Shown: positions 34,099 through 42,113, counted from the first letter of the stretch. The stretch is 64,000 nt of DNA from Streptomyces liliifuscus (GCF_016598615.1 NZ_CP066831.1:9114001-9178000), one strand, 5' to 3'. Notes: generated by a model not told the origin, from the letters alone. A program made the numbers and translations.

Positions 34099-35534
34099 GC
34101 CCGCACCGCCTTCGCCATCAGATGTACGCCCTCTCGGATGCGTGTCGGTGGGACGTGGGCGTAGCCGAGTACCAGGCGCACCACGTCGTCCTCCGTCGGG
34201 GCGTGTGTGTAGGCCGTGAGGGGGCGGACGGTGATGCCGGCCGTGGCTGTTCGCTCCAGGAATTGGGCCTGCGGTCCGTAGCGGGCGGGCAGCGTGGCGA
34301 TGACGTGGAGGCCGGCGGCGATGCCGGAGATCCGCGCGCCGGGAAAGTGGTCCTCCAGGGCCGCGACGAGCGTGTCGCGGCGCTCCTTGTACGCGCGCTG
34401 GCAGCGGCGGAGTTGGCGGTCGTAGTCGCCGCGTTCCACGAAGCGGGCGAGGAGGGCCTGGTCGACGACGGGATTGCCCAGGTCCATCGTGCGCTTGCGC
34501 TCGACGACCTCCTCGGCCAGCGCCGCCGGCACCAGCAGCCAGCCGAGCCGCAGCCCCGGCGCCAGGGACTTGCTGACCGACCCCGTGTACGCGACGTGCT
34601 CCGGATCGAGCCCCTGGAGGGCGCCGACAGGCGCCCGGTCGTACCGGAAGTCCCCGTCGTAGTCGTCCTCCACGACGAGCCCGTCCACGTCGCGTGCCCA
34701 GTCGAGGAGTTCCGCGCGGCGCCGCGCGGAGTACGCGATCCCCGACGGGAACTGGTGCGCCGGCGTCGTCACCACGGCCCGCACTCCCGACGCCCGGAGC
34801 GGCCCGGTGGCCAGCCCTTCGTCGTCCAGCGGCAGCGGTACGGTGCCGATGCCCGCCGACGCGTACAGCGTGCCGTGCTCCGGACTCGCGGGATCCTCCA
34901 CGCCGACGGTGCGTATCCCGCGCGCGTGGAGCACGAATCCGAGCAGCGTCATCGCCTGTGCCACACCGGAGACGACCATCACCCGCTCCGGATCGGCGAC
35001 CACTCCCCGGCGACGGGCCAGCAGCTCCGCGAGAGCCGTACGCAGTCGGGGCAGCCCGCGCGGATCCGGGTACCCCAGTGCGTGGTGCGGCAGTTCGGCG
35101 AGTACCCCGCGCTGCGCGGCCGACCAGGCCGCGCGCGGGAAGAGCGACAGGTCGGGTGTTCCGGGCAGGAAGTCGGCGCGGGCACCGGGGGAGCGGGGAG
35201 CGAGGTCCCGCGCGCGGGGGAGCGCGGCCCGCGCGGCCCCGCCGACCCACGTCCCGGCACCCCGGTCGCTGCGCAGATAGCCCTCCGCGGTCAGTTGCTC
35301 GTACGCCTCCGTGACCAGGCCCCGGGACACCCCGAGATCGGCGGCGAGTTCACGGCTGGACGGCAAACGGGTGCCGGGCGTCAGCCGCCCAGAACGGACC
35401 GCCTCACGCAGCGCGGCCTGCAGCGAACGGCCACGCGCGCGTGCCGGTGCCGAAGCGGCCGGCAGGAGCAGCTCCCACGCGGCGGCCCACCCCGCCGCTC
35501 CGGGCGCGTCCGGATTGGTCCCCGATGACGTCAT
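34089..35534 (-). CDS. MocR/PdxR-type GntR-aminotransferase regulator
   Basis: 481 residues. A GntR winged helix (LQAALREAVRSGRLTPGTRL, PSSRELAADLGVSRGLVTEA) is fused to a class I aminotransferase-like domain. The latter has VMVVSGVAQAMTLLGFVLHA, GVEDPASPEHGTLYASAGI, VEDDYDGDFRYDRAPVGALQ and the PLP lysine in VAYTGSVSKSLAPGLRLGW. MocR proteins sense PLP or amine-PLP adducts and usually control a divergent gene. Here that gene is an EamA transporter only 47 bp away, so this regulator most likely controls it. Confidence 0.92.
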   Translation of the reverse strand: MTSSGTNPDAPGAAGWAAAWELLLPAASAPARARGRSLQAALREAVRSGRLTPGTRLPSSRELAADLGVSRGLVTEAYEQLTAEGYLRSDRGAGTWVGGAARAALPRARDLAPRSPGARADFLPGTPDLSLFPRAAWSAAQRGVLAELPHHALGYPDPRGLPRLRTALAELLARRRGVVADPERVMVVSGVAQAMTLLGFVLHARGIRTVGVEDPASPEHGTLYASAGIGTVPLPLDDEGLATGPLRASGVRAVVTTPAHQFPSGIAYSARRRAELLDWARDVDGLVVEDDYDGDFRYDRAPVGALQGLDPEHVAYTGSVSKSLAPGLRLGWLLVPAALAEEVVERKRTMDLGNPVVDQALLARFVERGDYDRQLRRCQRAYKERRDTLVAALEDHFPGARISGIAAGLHVIATLPARYGPQAQFLERTATAGITVRPLTAYTHAPTEDDVVRLVLGYAHVPPTRIREGVHLMAKAVRAAP

Positions 35535-35540
35535 GGAAGT

Positions 35541-35574
35541 GGACCTTAAACCGGACCGCCACCCTTCATAGCGT
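35541..35574 (+). promoter_or_regulatory. MocR operator candidate and leaderless EamA promoter
   Basis: Between the divergent mocR and eamA starts, two GGACC direct repeats lie 12 bp apart (35541 and 35553) around an AT-rich centre, as in known MocR sites with repeats on one helix face. TAGCGT (35569-35574) stands 7 nt before the eamA ATG and fits the -10 of a leaderless transcript. Confidence 0.5.
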
Positions 35575-35581
35575 CACGAGC

Positions 35582-36751
35582 ATGAACGCCACCACCACCC
35601 GAGGCGCCCTGCTCGCCGCCCTCGCCTGCGTCCTAGTCGGAGGCTCCTTCACCGCCAACAGCGTACTGGGCCACTACCCGTACGCGGGCGGCCAGTTCGT
35701 CCGCTACGGCCTCGCCTTTCTGCTGCTCCTGCCCCTGGTCGGACGGGGCGGCGCGGCACCCCTGCGCGCCCTGACACCCGCCCAGTGGACACGGCTCGCG
35801 CTGCTCGCTGCCGTCGGAATGGTCGGCTTCAACCTCGCCGTGATCGCGGCCGAACGCACCGCGGAACCCGCGGTACCGGGTGTCTTCGTAGGCTGCGCCC
35901 CGGTCGTCGTGGCCGTTCTCGTACCCCTTCTGGAGGGCCGTCGGCCCCAACGGATCGTCCTGTACGGGGCGTTGCTCGTGGCCTGCGGCGCCTTCGCCGT
36001 CCAGGGGTGGGGACGCGCCGACGGAGCCGGGATCGCCTTCTCCTTGTGCGCGCTCGTCGGAGAGGTCGGCTTCGCGGTGCTCGCCGTGCCCGTACTGCGG
36101 CCGCTCGGGCCCCGGCTGCTGTCCGCCACCGTGTGCGCGGTCGCGGCCGTGGAGTCGGCGGTGGCCGGGATGATCGTCGACGGCCGCGCCTGGCTGCGGA
36201 CACCCGACACCACCGAGACCGCCGCCCTGCTGTGGCAGGCGGCGATCGTCACGGTCATCGGCTTCGTCTGCTGGTACATGGGCATGCAGCGCATCGGCGC
36301 GGAGCGCGCCACGCTCTTCTCCGGGCTCATCCCCGTCGCGGCGGCCTGCACGGCCCCGCTAGTCGGAACGGGCTCCTACGGGGCACCCCAGGCCGTCGGC
36401 AGCGCCCTGGTCGGTGCCGGAGTCGCCCTGGGATCGGGCGCGTTGGGCCGGTGGACGCGAGGCGGGTCAGCGGCTGCCGTCCAGGACGACCCGGGCGACC
36501 AGCGCCGGATCGTCGTTCATCGGGACGTGCCCACAGCCGGGCAGCCGCACCAGCCGGGCCCGCGGAATGATCTGCTTGGCCCGGATCCCCTGGCGGCGCA
36601 CCAGAATCCGGTCCCTGGTGCCCCACGCGACGGTGACGGGAAGTCCGGGGACGTCGTCGGAGAACTGCACCGAGCCACCGGCCCTGAGCGTCTCGGCGAA
36701 TCCCTGGGCGTTGGCCAGCGCGAGGGTCTCGGCGACGACCGCCTCGGGTGA
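35582..36751 (+). CDS. EamA/DMT-family transporter with antisense-overlapping C-terminal extension
   Basis: 389 residues as the frame reads. The first 295 are a complete ten-helix EamA transporter: ALLAALACVLVGGSFTANSV, RYGLAFLLLLPLVG, VPGVFVGCAPVVVAVLVPLL, AAIVTVIGFVCWYMGMQRIG, SGLIPVAAACTAPLVGTGSY. No stop follows the last helix. The frame runs 285 nt into the antisense of the convergent hydrolase gene, adding about 95 hydrophilic residues of no recognisable family. Either the stop was lost or a base is wrong near 36470. The transporter probably exports a small metabolite; MocR control would fit vitamin B6, amino-acid or amine export. Confidence 0.85.
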   Translation: MNATTTRGALLAALACVLVGGSFTANSVLGHYPYAGGQFVRYGLAFLLLLPLVGRGGAAPLRALTPAQWTRLALLAAVGMVGFNLAVIAAERTAEPAVPGVFVGCAPVVVAVLVPLLEGRRPQRIVLYGALLVACGAFAVQGWGRADGAGIAFSLCALVGEVGFAVLAVPVLRPLGPRLLSATVCAVAAVESAVAGMIVDGRAWLRTPDTTETAALLWQAAIVTVIGFVCWYMGMQRIGAERATLFSGLIPVAAACTAPLVGTGSYGAPQAVGSALVGAGVALGSGALGRWTRGGSAAAVQDDPGDQRRIVVHRDVPTAGQPHQPGPRNDLLGPDPLAAHQNPVPGAPRDGDGKSGDVVGELHRATGPERLGESLGVGQREGLGDDRLG

Positions 36752-37297
36752 ACGGCGGCCCGGGCGAGCGTAGATGCTGCTGGTCAGTACGGTGCGCCCG
36801 GCCGCGGACCGGGACAGGCGCTCGACCATCGGCAGTGGCATGCTCCGCGCGGCCGCCCGCATCGCCTGCAGCAGACCGAACGCGTACCGCCGCTCGACGG
36901 GGGACCAGAACCCGGCGGGCGACAGCGCCGTGACGGACCGTACGAGCTTCTCTCGGCCCAGCTCCAGGGCGAGCAGCCCGCCCAGCGAGTTGCCCGCCAC
37001 ATGCGGCCGGTCGAGGTCCAGCGCCTCGCACAGCCCGCTGAGCGCGGCGTTCATCGTCGACAGGTCGTGGGCTAGTCCGTCCGGCAGCGCGGGCGACTCG
37101 CCGAAGCCGGGCAGATCCACCGCGATCACATCGCGTTCGGCAGCCAGGATGTCCACGACCGGGTCCCAGGCCTGCCGGTGGTGGCCTATCCCGTGCAGCA
37201 GCAGAAGCGGTTCGCCGCTGCCCACGCGCGCGTACGCGAGGGTCACGGTCCGCGGGCCGAGCGGAGAGGGGACGCTGAAGGAGACCGTGGCGGACAT
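36467..37297 (-). CDS. Alpha/beta hydrolase
   Basis: 276 residues of the canonical fold. The oxyanion loop is LLLLHGIGHHRQAWDPVVDI, the strand-turn DVIAVDLPGFGES, the nucleophile elbow HVAGNSLGGLLALELG (Ser in GNSLGG), the acid region VAWGTRDRILVRRQG and the catalytic His in LPGCGHVPMNDDP. An esterase, lipase or C-C hydrolase is possible. GAGGAG precedes the ATG. Its 3' 285 bp overlap, antisense, the unterminated frame of the EamA transporter; the hydrolase end (RVVLDGSR) is family-typical, so the overlap is due to the transporter. Confidence 0.9.
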   Translation of the reverse strand: MSATVSFSVPSPLGPRTVTLAYARVGSGEPLLLLHGIGHHRQAWDPVVDILAAERDVIAVDLPGFGESPALPDGLAHDLSTMNAALSGLCEALDLDRPHVAGNSLGGLLALELGREKLVRSVTALSPAGFWSPVERRYAFGLLQAMRAAARSMPLPMVERLSRSAAGRTVLTSSIYARPGRRSPEAVVAETLALANAQGFAETLRAGGSVQFSDDVPGLPVTVAWGTRDRILVRRQGIRAKQIIPRARLVRLPGCGHVPMNDDPALVARVVLDGSR

Positions 37298-37376
37298 GGA
37301 GCTGCTCCTCGTCTGATGACCGGCTGACTCCTAGACAGCTTGTCAGCAATTGCTACCCGCGGGTAGCCCCCGGATG

Positions 37377-37468
37377 CCGTCAACCTCCCGGGCCTGCGGC
37401 CGTCAACCTCCCGGGCCTGCGGCCGTCAACCTCCCGGGCCTGCGGCCGTCAACCTCCCAGGCCTGCGG
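37377..37468. repeat. Intergenic minisatellite, 4 x 23 bp
   Basis: Four nearly identical 23-bp units containing CAACCTCCCGGGCCTGCGG start at 37377, 37400, 37423 and 37446; a decayed fifth follows. They lie between the divergent hydrolase and sigma-factor genes. The unit length equals that of the array at 21307, but the sequence is unrelated. Confidence 0.85.
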
Positions 37469-37580
37469 CCCTCAACGTCGTCCGCGTACCTCCCGATCGG
37501 TCCCGTACGCAGGCCACAGTGTGCGGGACCACCCGTTATTCGCCTGGACACGACCCGAGGCGTCGGGTTGGGATGGTGCC

Positions 37581-38465
37581 GTGGCTACCGACACCGTGAC
37601 CGAGGTCTTCGAAGAGCACCGGCCCGTCCTGACGGGCGTCGCCTACCGCATGCTCGGCCGGGTGGCCGACGCCGAGGACGTGGTCCAGGAGGCGTGGCTG
37701 CGCTGGTCCGGCGGCGACCGCTCCGACGTACGCGAACCGCGCGCATACCTGGTGCGCGTGACGACACGGCTCGCCATCGACCGGCTGCGGCTCGCCCAGT
37801 CCCGCAAGGAGGCATATGTAGGGCCCTGGTTGCCCGAGCCGTACGTCACCGACTTCGGGGCCACCGTCCCCGACACGGCGGAGCGGGCGGTGCTCGCCGA
37901 CTCCGTCTCCCTGGCCGTACTCGTCGTCCTGGAGTCCCTGTCGCCGCTGGAGCGCGCGGTGTTCGTGCTCCGGGAGGCCTTCGGCTATCCGTACGCGGAC
38001 ATCGCCGTCACGCTCGACCGCAGCGAGTCCGCGGTCCGGCAGCTCGCCGGGCGCGCGCGTCGGCACGTCGAGGAGAAGCGCCCGCGCTACGAGGTCGACC
38101 CCGCCGAACAACGCGATCTCACCGAACGGTTTCTCGCCGCCGCGACGGAGGGCGATTTCGACGGGTTGATGTCCCTGCTGGCCCCCGATGTACGCCTGGT
38201 GGGCGACAGCGGCGGCCGCGCCCAGGCGCCGCTGCGGGTCCTGGAGTCGGCCGACAAGGTGGGCCGTTTCATCGCCGGAATCTCGCGCAAGGGCATTGCG
38301 GACGCATCGTTCCGTTTCCTGGAGGTCAACGGCGGTCCCGCGCTCCTGGTGCTGTCCGGCGACAAGCCCGACAGCGTCCTCCAACTGGACGTCGTGAACG
38401 GCCGGATCCAGTGCGTCTACATCATCCGCAACCCTGAGAAGCTGCTGTCGCTCGCCGTCGACTGA
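37581..38465 (+). CDS. ECF41-group RNA polymerase sigma factor with SnoaL-like C-terminus
   Basis: 294 residues. Sigma region 2: FEEHRPVLTGVAYRMLGRVA, DAEDVVQEAWLRW. The linker has the ECF41 hallmark YVGPWLPEPYV, and sigma region 4 is SPLERAVFVLREAFGYPYAD, SESAVRQLAGRARRHV. The C-terminal SnoaL-like domain has LAPDVRLVGDSGGRAQAP and ends with IIRNPEKLLSL, the ECF41 NPDKL motif with Glu for Asp. In this group the extension controls activity in place of an anti-sigma factor. ECF41 genes usually sit beside an oxidoreductase or carboxymuconolactone decarboxylase; here the neighbour is a divergent alpha/beta hydrolase. Start chosen at the GTG just before the conserved EVFEEHRP. Confidence 0.93.
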   Translation: MATDTVTEVFEEHRPVLTGVAYRMLGRVADAEDVVQEAWLRWSGGDRSDVREPRAYLVRVTTRLAIDRLRLAQSRKEAYVGPWLPEPYVTDFGATVPDTAERAVLADSVSLAVLVVLESLSPLERAVFVLREAFGYPYADIAVTLDRSESAVRQLAGRARRHVEEKRPRYEVDPAEQRDLTERFLAAATEGDFDGLMSLLAPDVRLVGDSGGRAQAPLRVLESADKVGRFIAGISRKGIADASFRFLEVNGGPALLVLSGDKPDSVLQLDVVNGRIQCVYIIRNPEKLLSLAVD

Positions 38466-38483
38466 CGCGTTCCGCCCGGCCCG

Positions 38484-38508
38484 AGCCCCCGTCCACCAGG
38501 CGGGGGCT
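38484..38508 (+). terminator. Terminator of the sigma-factor gene
   Basis: AGCCCCCG (38484-38491) pairs with CGGGGGCT (38501-38508), followed by TTGCCTTTGTGT. It lies 19 bp after the stop codon. Confidence 0.8.
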
Positions 38509-38596
38509 TTGCCTTTGTGTCATGAATACGGCGCATCGCGAACGCCGTATGAACGCTCTGTGTAAACACATCTGTGCGAGCTGTAACGGATCGAGG

Positions 38597-38612
38597 ATTG
38601 GTCTTGACCAAG
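38597..38612. promoter_or_regulatory. dre-like operator upstream of the GntR gene
   Basis: ATTGGTCTTGACCAAG contains the perfect arms TTGGTC and GACCAA around TT. It matches the DasR-element core TGGTCTAGACCA at 11 of 12 positions. It lies 97 bp upstream of the GntR/HutC-type gene, so autoregulation or DasR control is likely. Confidence 0.55.
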
Positions 38613-38708
38613 GGTTGGGGCCGCCATATGGTCGCAGGGATAGTGCAGGAACCTTTAATAAACAAGGGCGTTAAAAGCCGCCGGGACACGGCGATTGCGG
38701 AGGACACG

Positions 38709-39470
38709 GTGGGGACCACGCAGTTGGATACGGTGCCGGAGCCCAAGTACTGGCATCTCAAGACCGTGCTCAGCGAAGCACTGGACTCCGAGTTCTCGGT
38801 GGGCGAGGTCCTGCCCAACGAGCGTGATCTCGCGGCCCGGTTCGGCGTCGCAAGGGCCACGCTCCGCCAGGCCCTGGAGCAGCTCGAACTGGAAGGCCGG
38901 CTCCAGCGCCGCCGCGGCGTCGGCACGACCGTGGCGCCGCCACGCATGGGCGTGGCCGTCGGATCCGAGCAGCACACGTGGCCGGGCGCGGTCGGCGACG
39001 CCTGGCAGCTCGCGGACTGCACGCTGGCGGTCCCGCCCTCGGCGGTGGCCCGGGCCCTGGAGACCGAACCCGAGGAGCAGGTGCACATCGTGCGCCGCTC
39101 CCGGATGACACACGGTCAGCCCGTCGCCGCCGAACTGCTGTACATCCCGGCCTCGTCGGTACCCGACCTCTCCGGCATCGACGCGCCCTCGGGAGCCGCA
39201 CGCGCGCGTGCCGTGCTGCGCGAGCTCCAGCGCCTCGGCCTGGAGAGCCAGGACCGCTCCGTGGAGCTGGGCTCGGCCCGCGCGGACGACGCCAAGGAAC
39301 TCGACCGGCTCCCCGGCGCGCCCGTCCTCGTCGTCACCACCCGCTTCGTCGCCGAGGGAGGCACGGCCGCGGTCTCCGTCGCCACGTACCGTGCGGACAC
39401 CTGCCGGCTGACGTTCGGGGACTCCGGCGGCGTGGAGATCCACCACGACCCCGAGCGCCGGGCCTCCTGA
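38709..39470 (+). CDS. GntR/HutC-family transcriptional regulator
   Basis: 253 residues. The N-terminal winged helix is typical: KYWHLKTVLSEALDSEFSVG, EVLPNERDLAARFGVARATL, RQALEQLELEGRLQRRRGVG. The C-terminal UTRA-like effector domain spans residues 100-245, with VHIVRRSRMTHGQPVAAELL and PVLVVTTRFVAEGG. HutC-type proteins bind sugar phosphates or related ligands. The GTG at 38709 follows GGAGG at 6-nt spacing and gives the N-terminus GTTQLDTVPEPKYWHL; the frame continues 45 codons upstream but through the promoter. A dre-like palindrome upstream and the convergent ROK gene suggest a role in amino-sugar or sugar control. Confidence 0.9.
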   Translation: MGTTQLDTVPEPKYWHLKTVLSEALDSEFSVGEVLPNERDLAARFGVARATLRQALEQLELEGRLQRRRGVGTTVAPPRMGVAVGSEQHTWPGAVGDAWQLADCTLAVPPSAVARALETEPEEQVHIVRRSRMTHGQPVAAELLYIPASSVPDLSGIDAPSGAARARAVLRELQRLGLESQDRSVELGSARADDAKELDRLPGAPVLVVTTRFVAEGGTAAVSVATYRADTCRLTFGDSGGVEIHHDPERRAS

Positions 39471-39549
39471 CGCTCCTCCATCCGTACGCGTCGCGCCCCG
39501 GGACTCCGGGCCGCGACGCTTTCGGTTTCCCCCATCCCATCAGCGTCGT

Positions 39550-40707
39550 TCAGCGGCGTGCCGTCACGGTGCCCTCCACCGCGAAGAGCTGCTCCTCCAC
39601 ATGGTCGAGCGCCAGCCGCAGCGCGCCCGTCGCCACCGCGGCCTCGCCCAGGAGCGACAGCGTCACCCGGGGCGGCCGCAGACAGTAGCGGGCCAGCTCC
39701 TTGCGCAGCGGCTCCAGTACACCGTCGATGCCCGCCGCCCAGCCGCCGATCACCACGAGCTCGGGATCGAGTGCCAGGACGAGCGCGGCCACGTCGTGGA
39801 CCAGACGCTGGATGAAGCGGTCGACGGCCGCCAGAGCCCGCTCGTCGCCCTCACGCGCGTGGGTGAACACCTCCGCGACGGCCTGCTCGTCCAGGGGATG
39901 CAGCGGCTCGTCCGTCGTGGACAGCAGCGTCTCCGGGGTGACCTCGCGGCCCAGCAGGTGGAGCGCGCCGATCTCGCCTGCCGCGCCCCCGAATCCTCGG
40001 TGCAGCCGCCCGCCGATCAGCGATCCGGCGCCCGGGCTCAGCCCGGCCAGCACGAACACCATGTCGTCGGACTCGGTGGCCGCGCCCTTCCAGTGCTCGG
40101 CGACCGCCGCCGCGTTGGCGTCGTTCTCGACCAGCACCGGACACTTGAAGGAACGGCGCAGCCGCTCGCCCAGCGGAAGCCCCGTCCACTCTGGCAGCGC
40201 CGTACCGAGGCGTACGGTGCCGTCGGCCTCCACTATCCCGGGCGAGGCCACGCCGACGGCCCGCAGGGAGCCCCGTGCGACCCCGGCGCGGCGCAGCAGC
40301 TCCGCGACGGCCGTACGCAGCCGTTCCAGCCGTTCGTCCGCCGACGCGGTCTCGCACACGTCCTTGGCGAGCGAGCCGAGAATCCGGCCGTCCAGGTCCG
40401 CGAGGAGCGCGGCGACGCGGTGCGGGCCGATCTCCAGGCCCAGCAGATGGCCCGCCTCCGCCCGGAAGCGGAACCGGCGCGCGGGCCGGCCCTGGCGCCG
40501 GGCAGCGCCCTCCTCGGCCGCCGTCTCGACGACCAGCCCGCCCTCGATCAGCCCCTCGACGACCCCCTCGACCGTGGGCCGGGACAGCCCGGTCACCCGG
40601 GTGATCTCGGTGAGCGTCGCGAACTCCGTGGCGCGCAGCGCGTGCAGCACCACCGCGGAGTTGATCCTCCGAAGCAGAGAGGGATCCCCGCCGGTCAACC
40701 GCCCCAA
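39550..40707 (-). CDS. ROK-family transcriptional repressor
   Basis: 385 residues. An N-terminal winged helix (LLRRINSAVVLHALRATEFA, ITRVTGLSRPTVEGVVEGL) is fused to a sugar-kinase-like ROK domain (LGLEIGPHRVAALLADLDGR, AVGVASPGIVEADGTV, CPVLVENDANAAAVAEHW). The ROK zinc motif with CxCGxxGC is absent: the equivalent region reads GGAAGEIGALHLLG. This argues for a regulator that has lost kinase-type metal binding. The start is TTG with GGGAGG 7 nt upstream. Convergent with the GntR-type regulator; no sugar-uptake genes lie next to it. Confidence 0.9.
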   Translation of the reverse strand: MGRLTGGDPSLLRRINSAVVLHALRATEFATLTEITRVTGLSRPTVEGVVEGLIEGGLVVETAAEEGAARRQGRPARRFRFRAEAGHLLGLEIGPHRVAALLADLDGRILGSLAKDVCETASADERLERLRTAVAELLRRAGVARGSLRAVGVASPGIVEADGTVRLGTALPEWTGLPLGERLRRSFKCPVLVENDANAAAVAEHWKGAATESDDMVFVLAGLSPGAGSLIGGRLHRGFGGAAGEIGALHLLGREVTPETLLSTTDEPLHPLDEQAVAEVFTHAREGDERALAAVDRFIQRLVHDVAALVLALDPELVVIGGWAAGIDGVLEPLRKELARYCLRPPRVTLSLLGEAAVATGALRLALDHVEEQLFAVEGTVTARR

Positions 40708-40775
40708 CGTCCGTCCTCCCAGCTAGTGCGCGTGTTGGTTGGGCGGATCGTACTCGGCGCGGCGGCCTCCGGCGA

Positions 40776-41024
40776 GTGCCGGGGACTCTCTCCACGCCCC
40801 GGGGCCCGGATCGGCCGGGCGCCACGAACCCCGACCCGGACGCCGAGATCACCGCCTGCGCATGCTCCCGCACTCCCGCCCTCGCCGGTACGGCGCTGAC
40901 GTGGGACTTCATCGTCCTGTTGCCGACGGCCGGCCACCCGGGCGCTCTCGCGGCGGTGACGGCGGGACGGGCGGTGGCCGTGCACCTGGCCGGAGCCCGG
41001 AGTCTTCGCCGTCGGGACGCGTGA
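40776..41024 (+). CDS. Small hypothetical ORF, doubtful
   Basis: 82 codons from a GTG in the 382-bp gap between the ROK gene and the next plus-strand gene. Third positions are mostly G or C (over 80 percent by eye), which favours coding, but no ribosome site or family is recognised. The product has one moderately hydrophobic stretch (LAGTALTWDFIVLLPTAG). It may be a gene remnant. Confidence 0.25.
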   Translation: MPGTLSTPRGPDRPGATNPDPDAEITACACSRTPALAGTALTWDFIVLLPTAGHPGALAAVTAGRAVAVHLAGARSLRRRDA

Positions 41025-41089
41025 ACCGGAGCCCCCGTTGTCACCTGACGGGCCGCCAAATGTCAGTGGTGACCGCTTTACTGGACTTC

Positions 41090-41536
41090 ATGACCACTGA
41101 GCGACACCTCGCCACGATCGACGAGCTGTGCGTCCGCGACTTCCCCGCGGCGCACGGTTGGTCGGACATCGGCGCGGGGGGACCCGGCTACCACTTGGTG
41201 GTGCTGGAGACGACGCATGGCTTTGGGACGGGTGACCAGTCGGAGCGGACGGAGATCGCGCACCAGTTCACCGCCTACAGAGACGGCGTCTCACAGAGGC
41301 TGAACGAGCGTTGGGGAGAAGCGCATCCCACGAGCCTGGACGGTGTCTTCCTGCGCTCCGAGGACCCGGAGGAGCAGATACCGAAGCCGTGGGCCTACCT
41401 CAGTGCCTACGTGAGATACGTGGACCTGTGGGAGGCCGACGGCACCGGACGCTGGGTGGCCGTGGGGGTCTCGGAGCCGAAGGAGGGGCTGGAGTTCCAA
41501 CTCTTCGCGCTGGTCACGGAGTTGGCACCGCCATGA
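41090..41536 (+). CDS. Conserved hypothetical protein
   Basis: 148 residues, acidic and soluble, without membrane segments. It begins TTERHLATIDELCVRDFPAA and contains GGPGYHLVVLETTHGFGTGD, FTAYRDGVSQRLNERWGE and YLSAYVRYVDLWEADGTGR. I do not recognise a named family. The ATG at 41090 is preferred because TTTACT stands 7 nt upstream (leaderless pattern) and no ribosome site precedes the alternative ATG at 41060. Convergent with the Mug-type glycosylase gene, 31 bp apart. Confidence 0.65.
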   Translation: MTTERHLATIDELCVRDFPAAHGWSDIGAGGPGYHLVVLETTHGFGTGDQSERTEIAHQFTAYRDGVSQRLNERWGEAHPTSLDGVFLRSEDPEEQIPKPWAYLSAYVRYVDLWEADGTGRWVAVGVSEPKEGLEFQLFALVTELAPP

Positions 41537-41567
41537 CGAGTCCCTGAGTCGGCCCTGCCGTGACCCG

Positions 41568-42113
41568 TCACGCCTGCGCGGCCTCCCGCAACCGGCCGAA
41601 CTCCTCCGCCATCGTCGCCGCCGTCCAGTGCGCGTTCAGACCACTGGGGTTGGGCAGCACCCACACGCGAGTCGAGCCGAACGTCCGCTCCTGCGGCCCG
41701 ATCGCGGCCCTGCGGTCGTCGAAGGCGGCCCGGTAGGCGGTCACGCCCACCACGGCGAGCCACCGCGGCCGCAGCCGCTCCACCTTGGCGGCGAGCAGCC
41801 GACCGCCCTCCCGGTACTCGTCCGCGCTCAGCTCGTCCGCCCGTGCGGACGCCCGCGCGACCACATTGGTGATGCCGAGCCCGTACGAGAGCAACTCGCC
41901 CTGCTCCGACGGCTTCAGCAGCCGGGGCGTGAAGCCGGACAGATGCAGGACCGGCCAGAAGCGGTTGCCGGGGCGTGCGAAATGGTGGCCCGACGCGGCC
42001 GTCATGAGTCCGGGGTTGATACCGCAGAACAGCACCTGGAGACCGTCCGCGGCGACATCCGGTACGAGCCGGTCGCGGGCGGCCTCCAGTTCGGCGGGGG
42101 TGTACCGCGTCAG
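41568..42113 (-). CDS. mug: G/U mismatch-specific uracil-DNA glycosylase (Mug/TDG family)
   Basis: 181 residues from the CTG at 42113, or 155 from the GTG at 42035. The family's first motif is VLFCGINPGLMTAASGHHFA (GINPG with the catalytic Asn). The second is VWVLPNPSGLNAHWTAATMA (NPSGLNAH). It removes uracil or other damaged bases from mismatches. The GTG start would cut away the strand just before the active site. The upstream in-frame sequence TRYTPAELEAARDRLVPDVA looks family-typical, and the only codon that could start it is a CTG overlapping the purB stop (CTGA at 42110-42113). Translation coupled to purB is the simplest reading. Confidence 0.88.
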   Translation of the reverse strand: MTRYTPAELEAARDRLVPDVAADGLQVLFCGINPGLMTAASGHHFARPGNRFWPVLHLSGFTPRLLKPSEQGELLSYGLGITNVVARASARADELSADEYREGGRLLAAKVERLRPRWLAVVGVTAYRAAFDDRRAAIGPQERTFGSTRVWVLPNPSGLNAHWTAATMAEEFGRLREAAQA

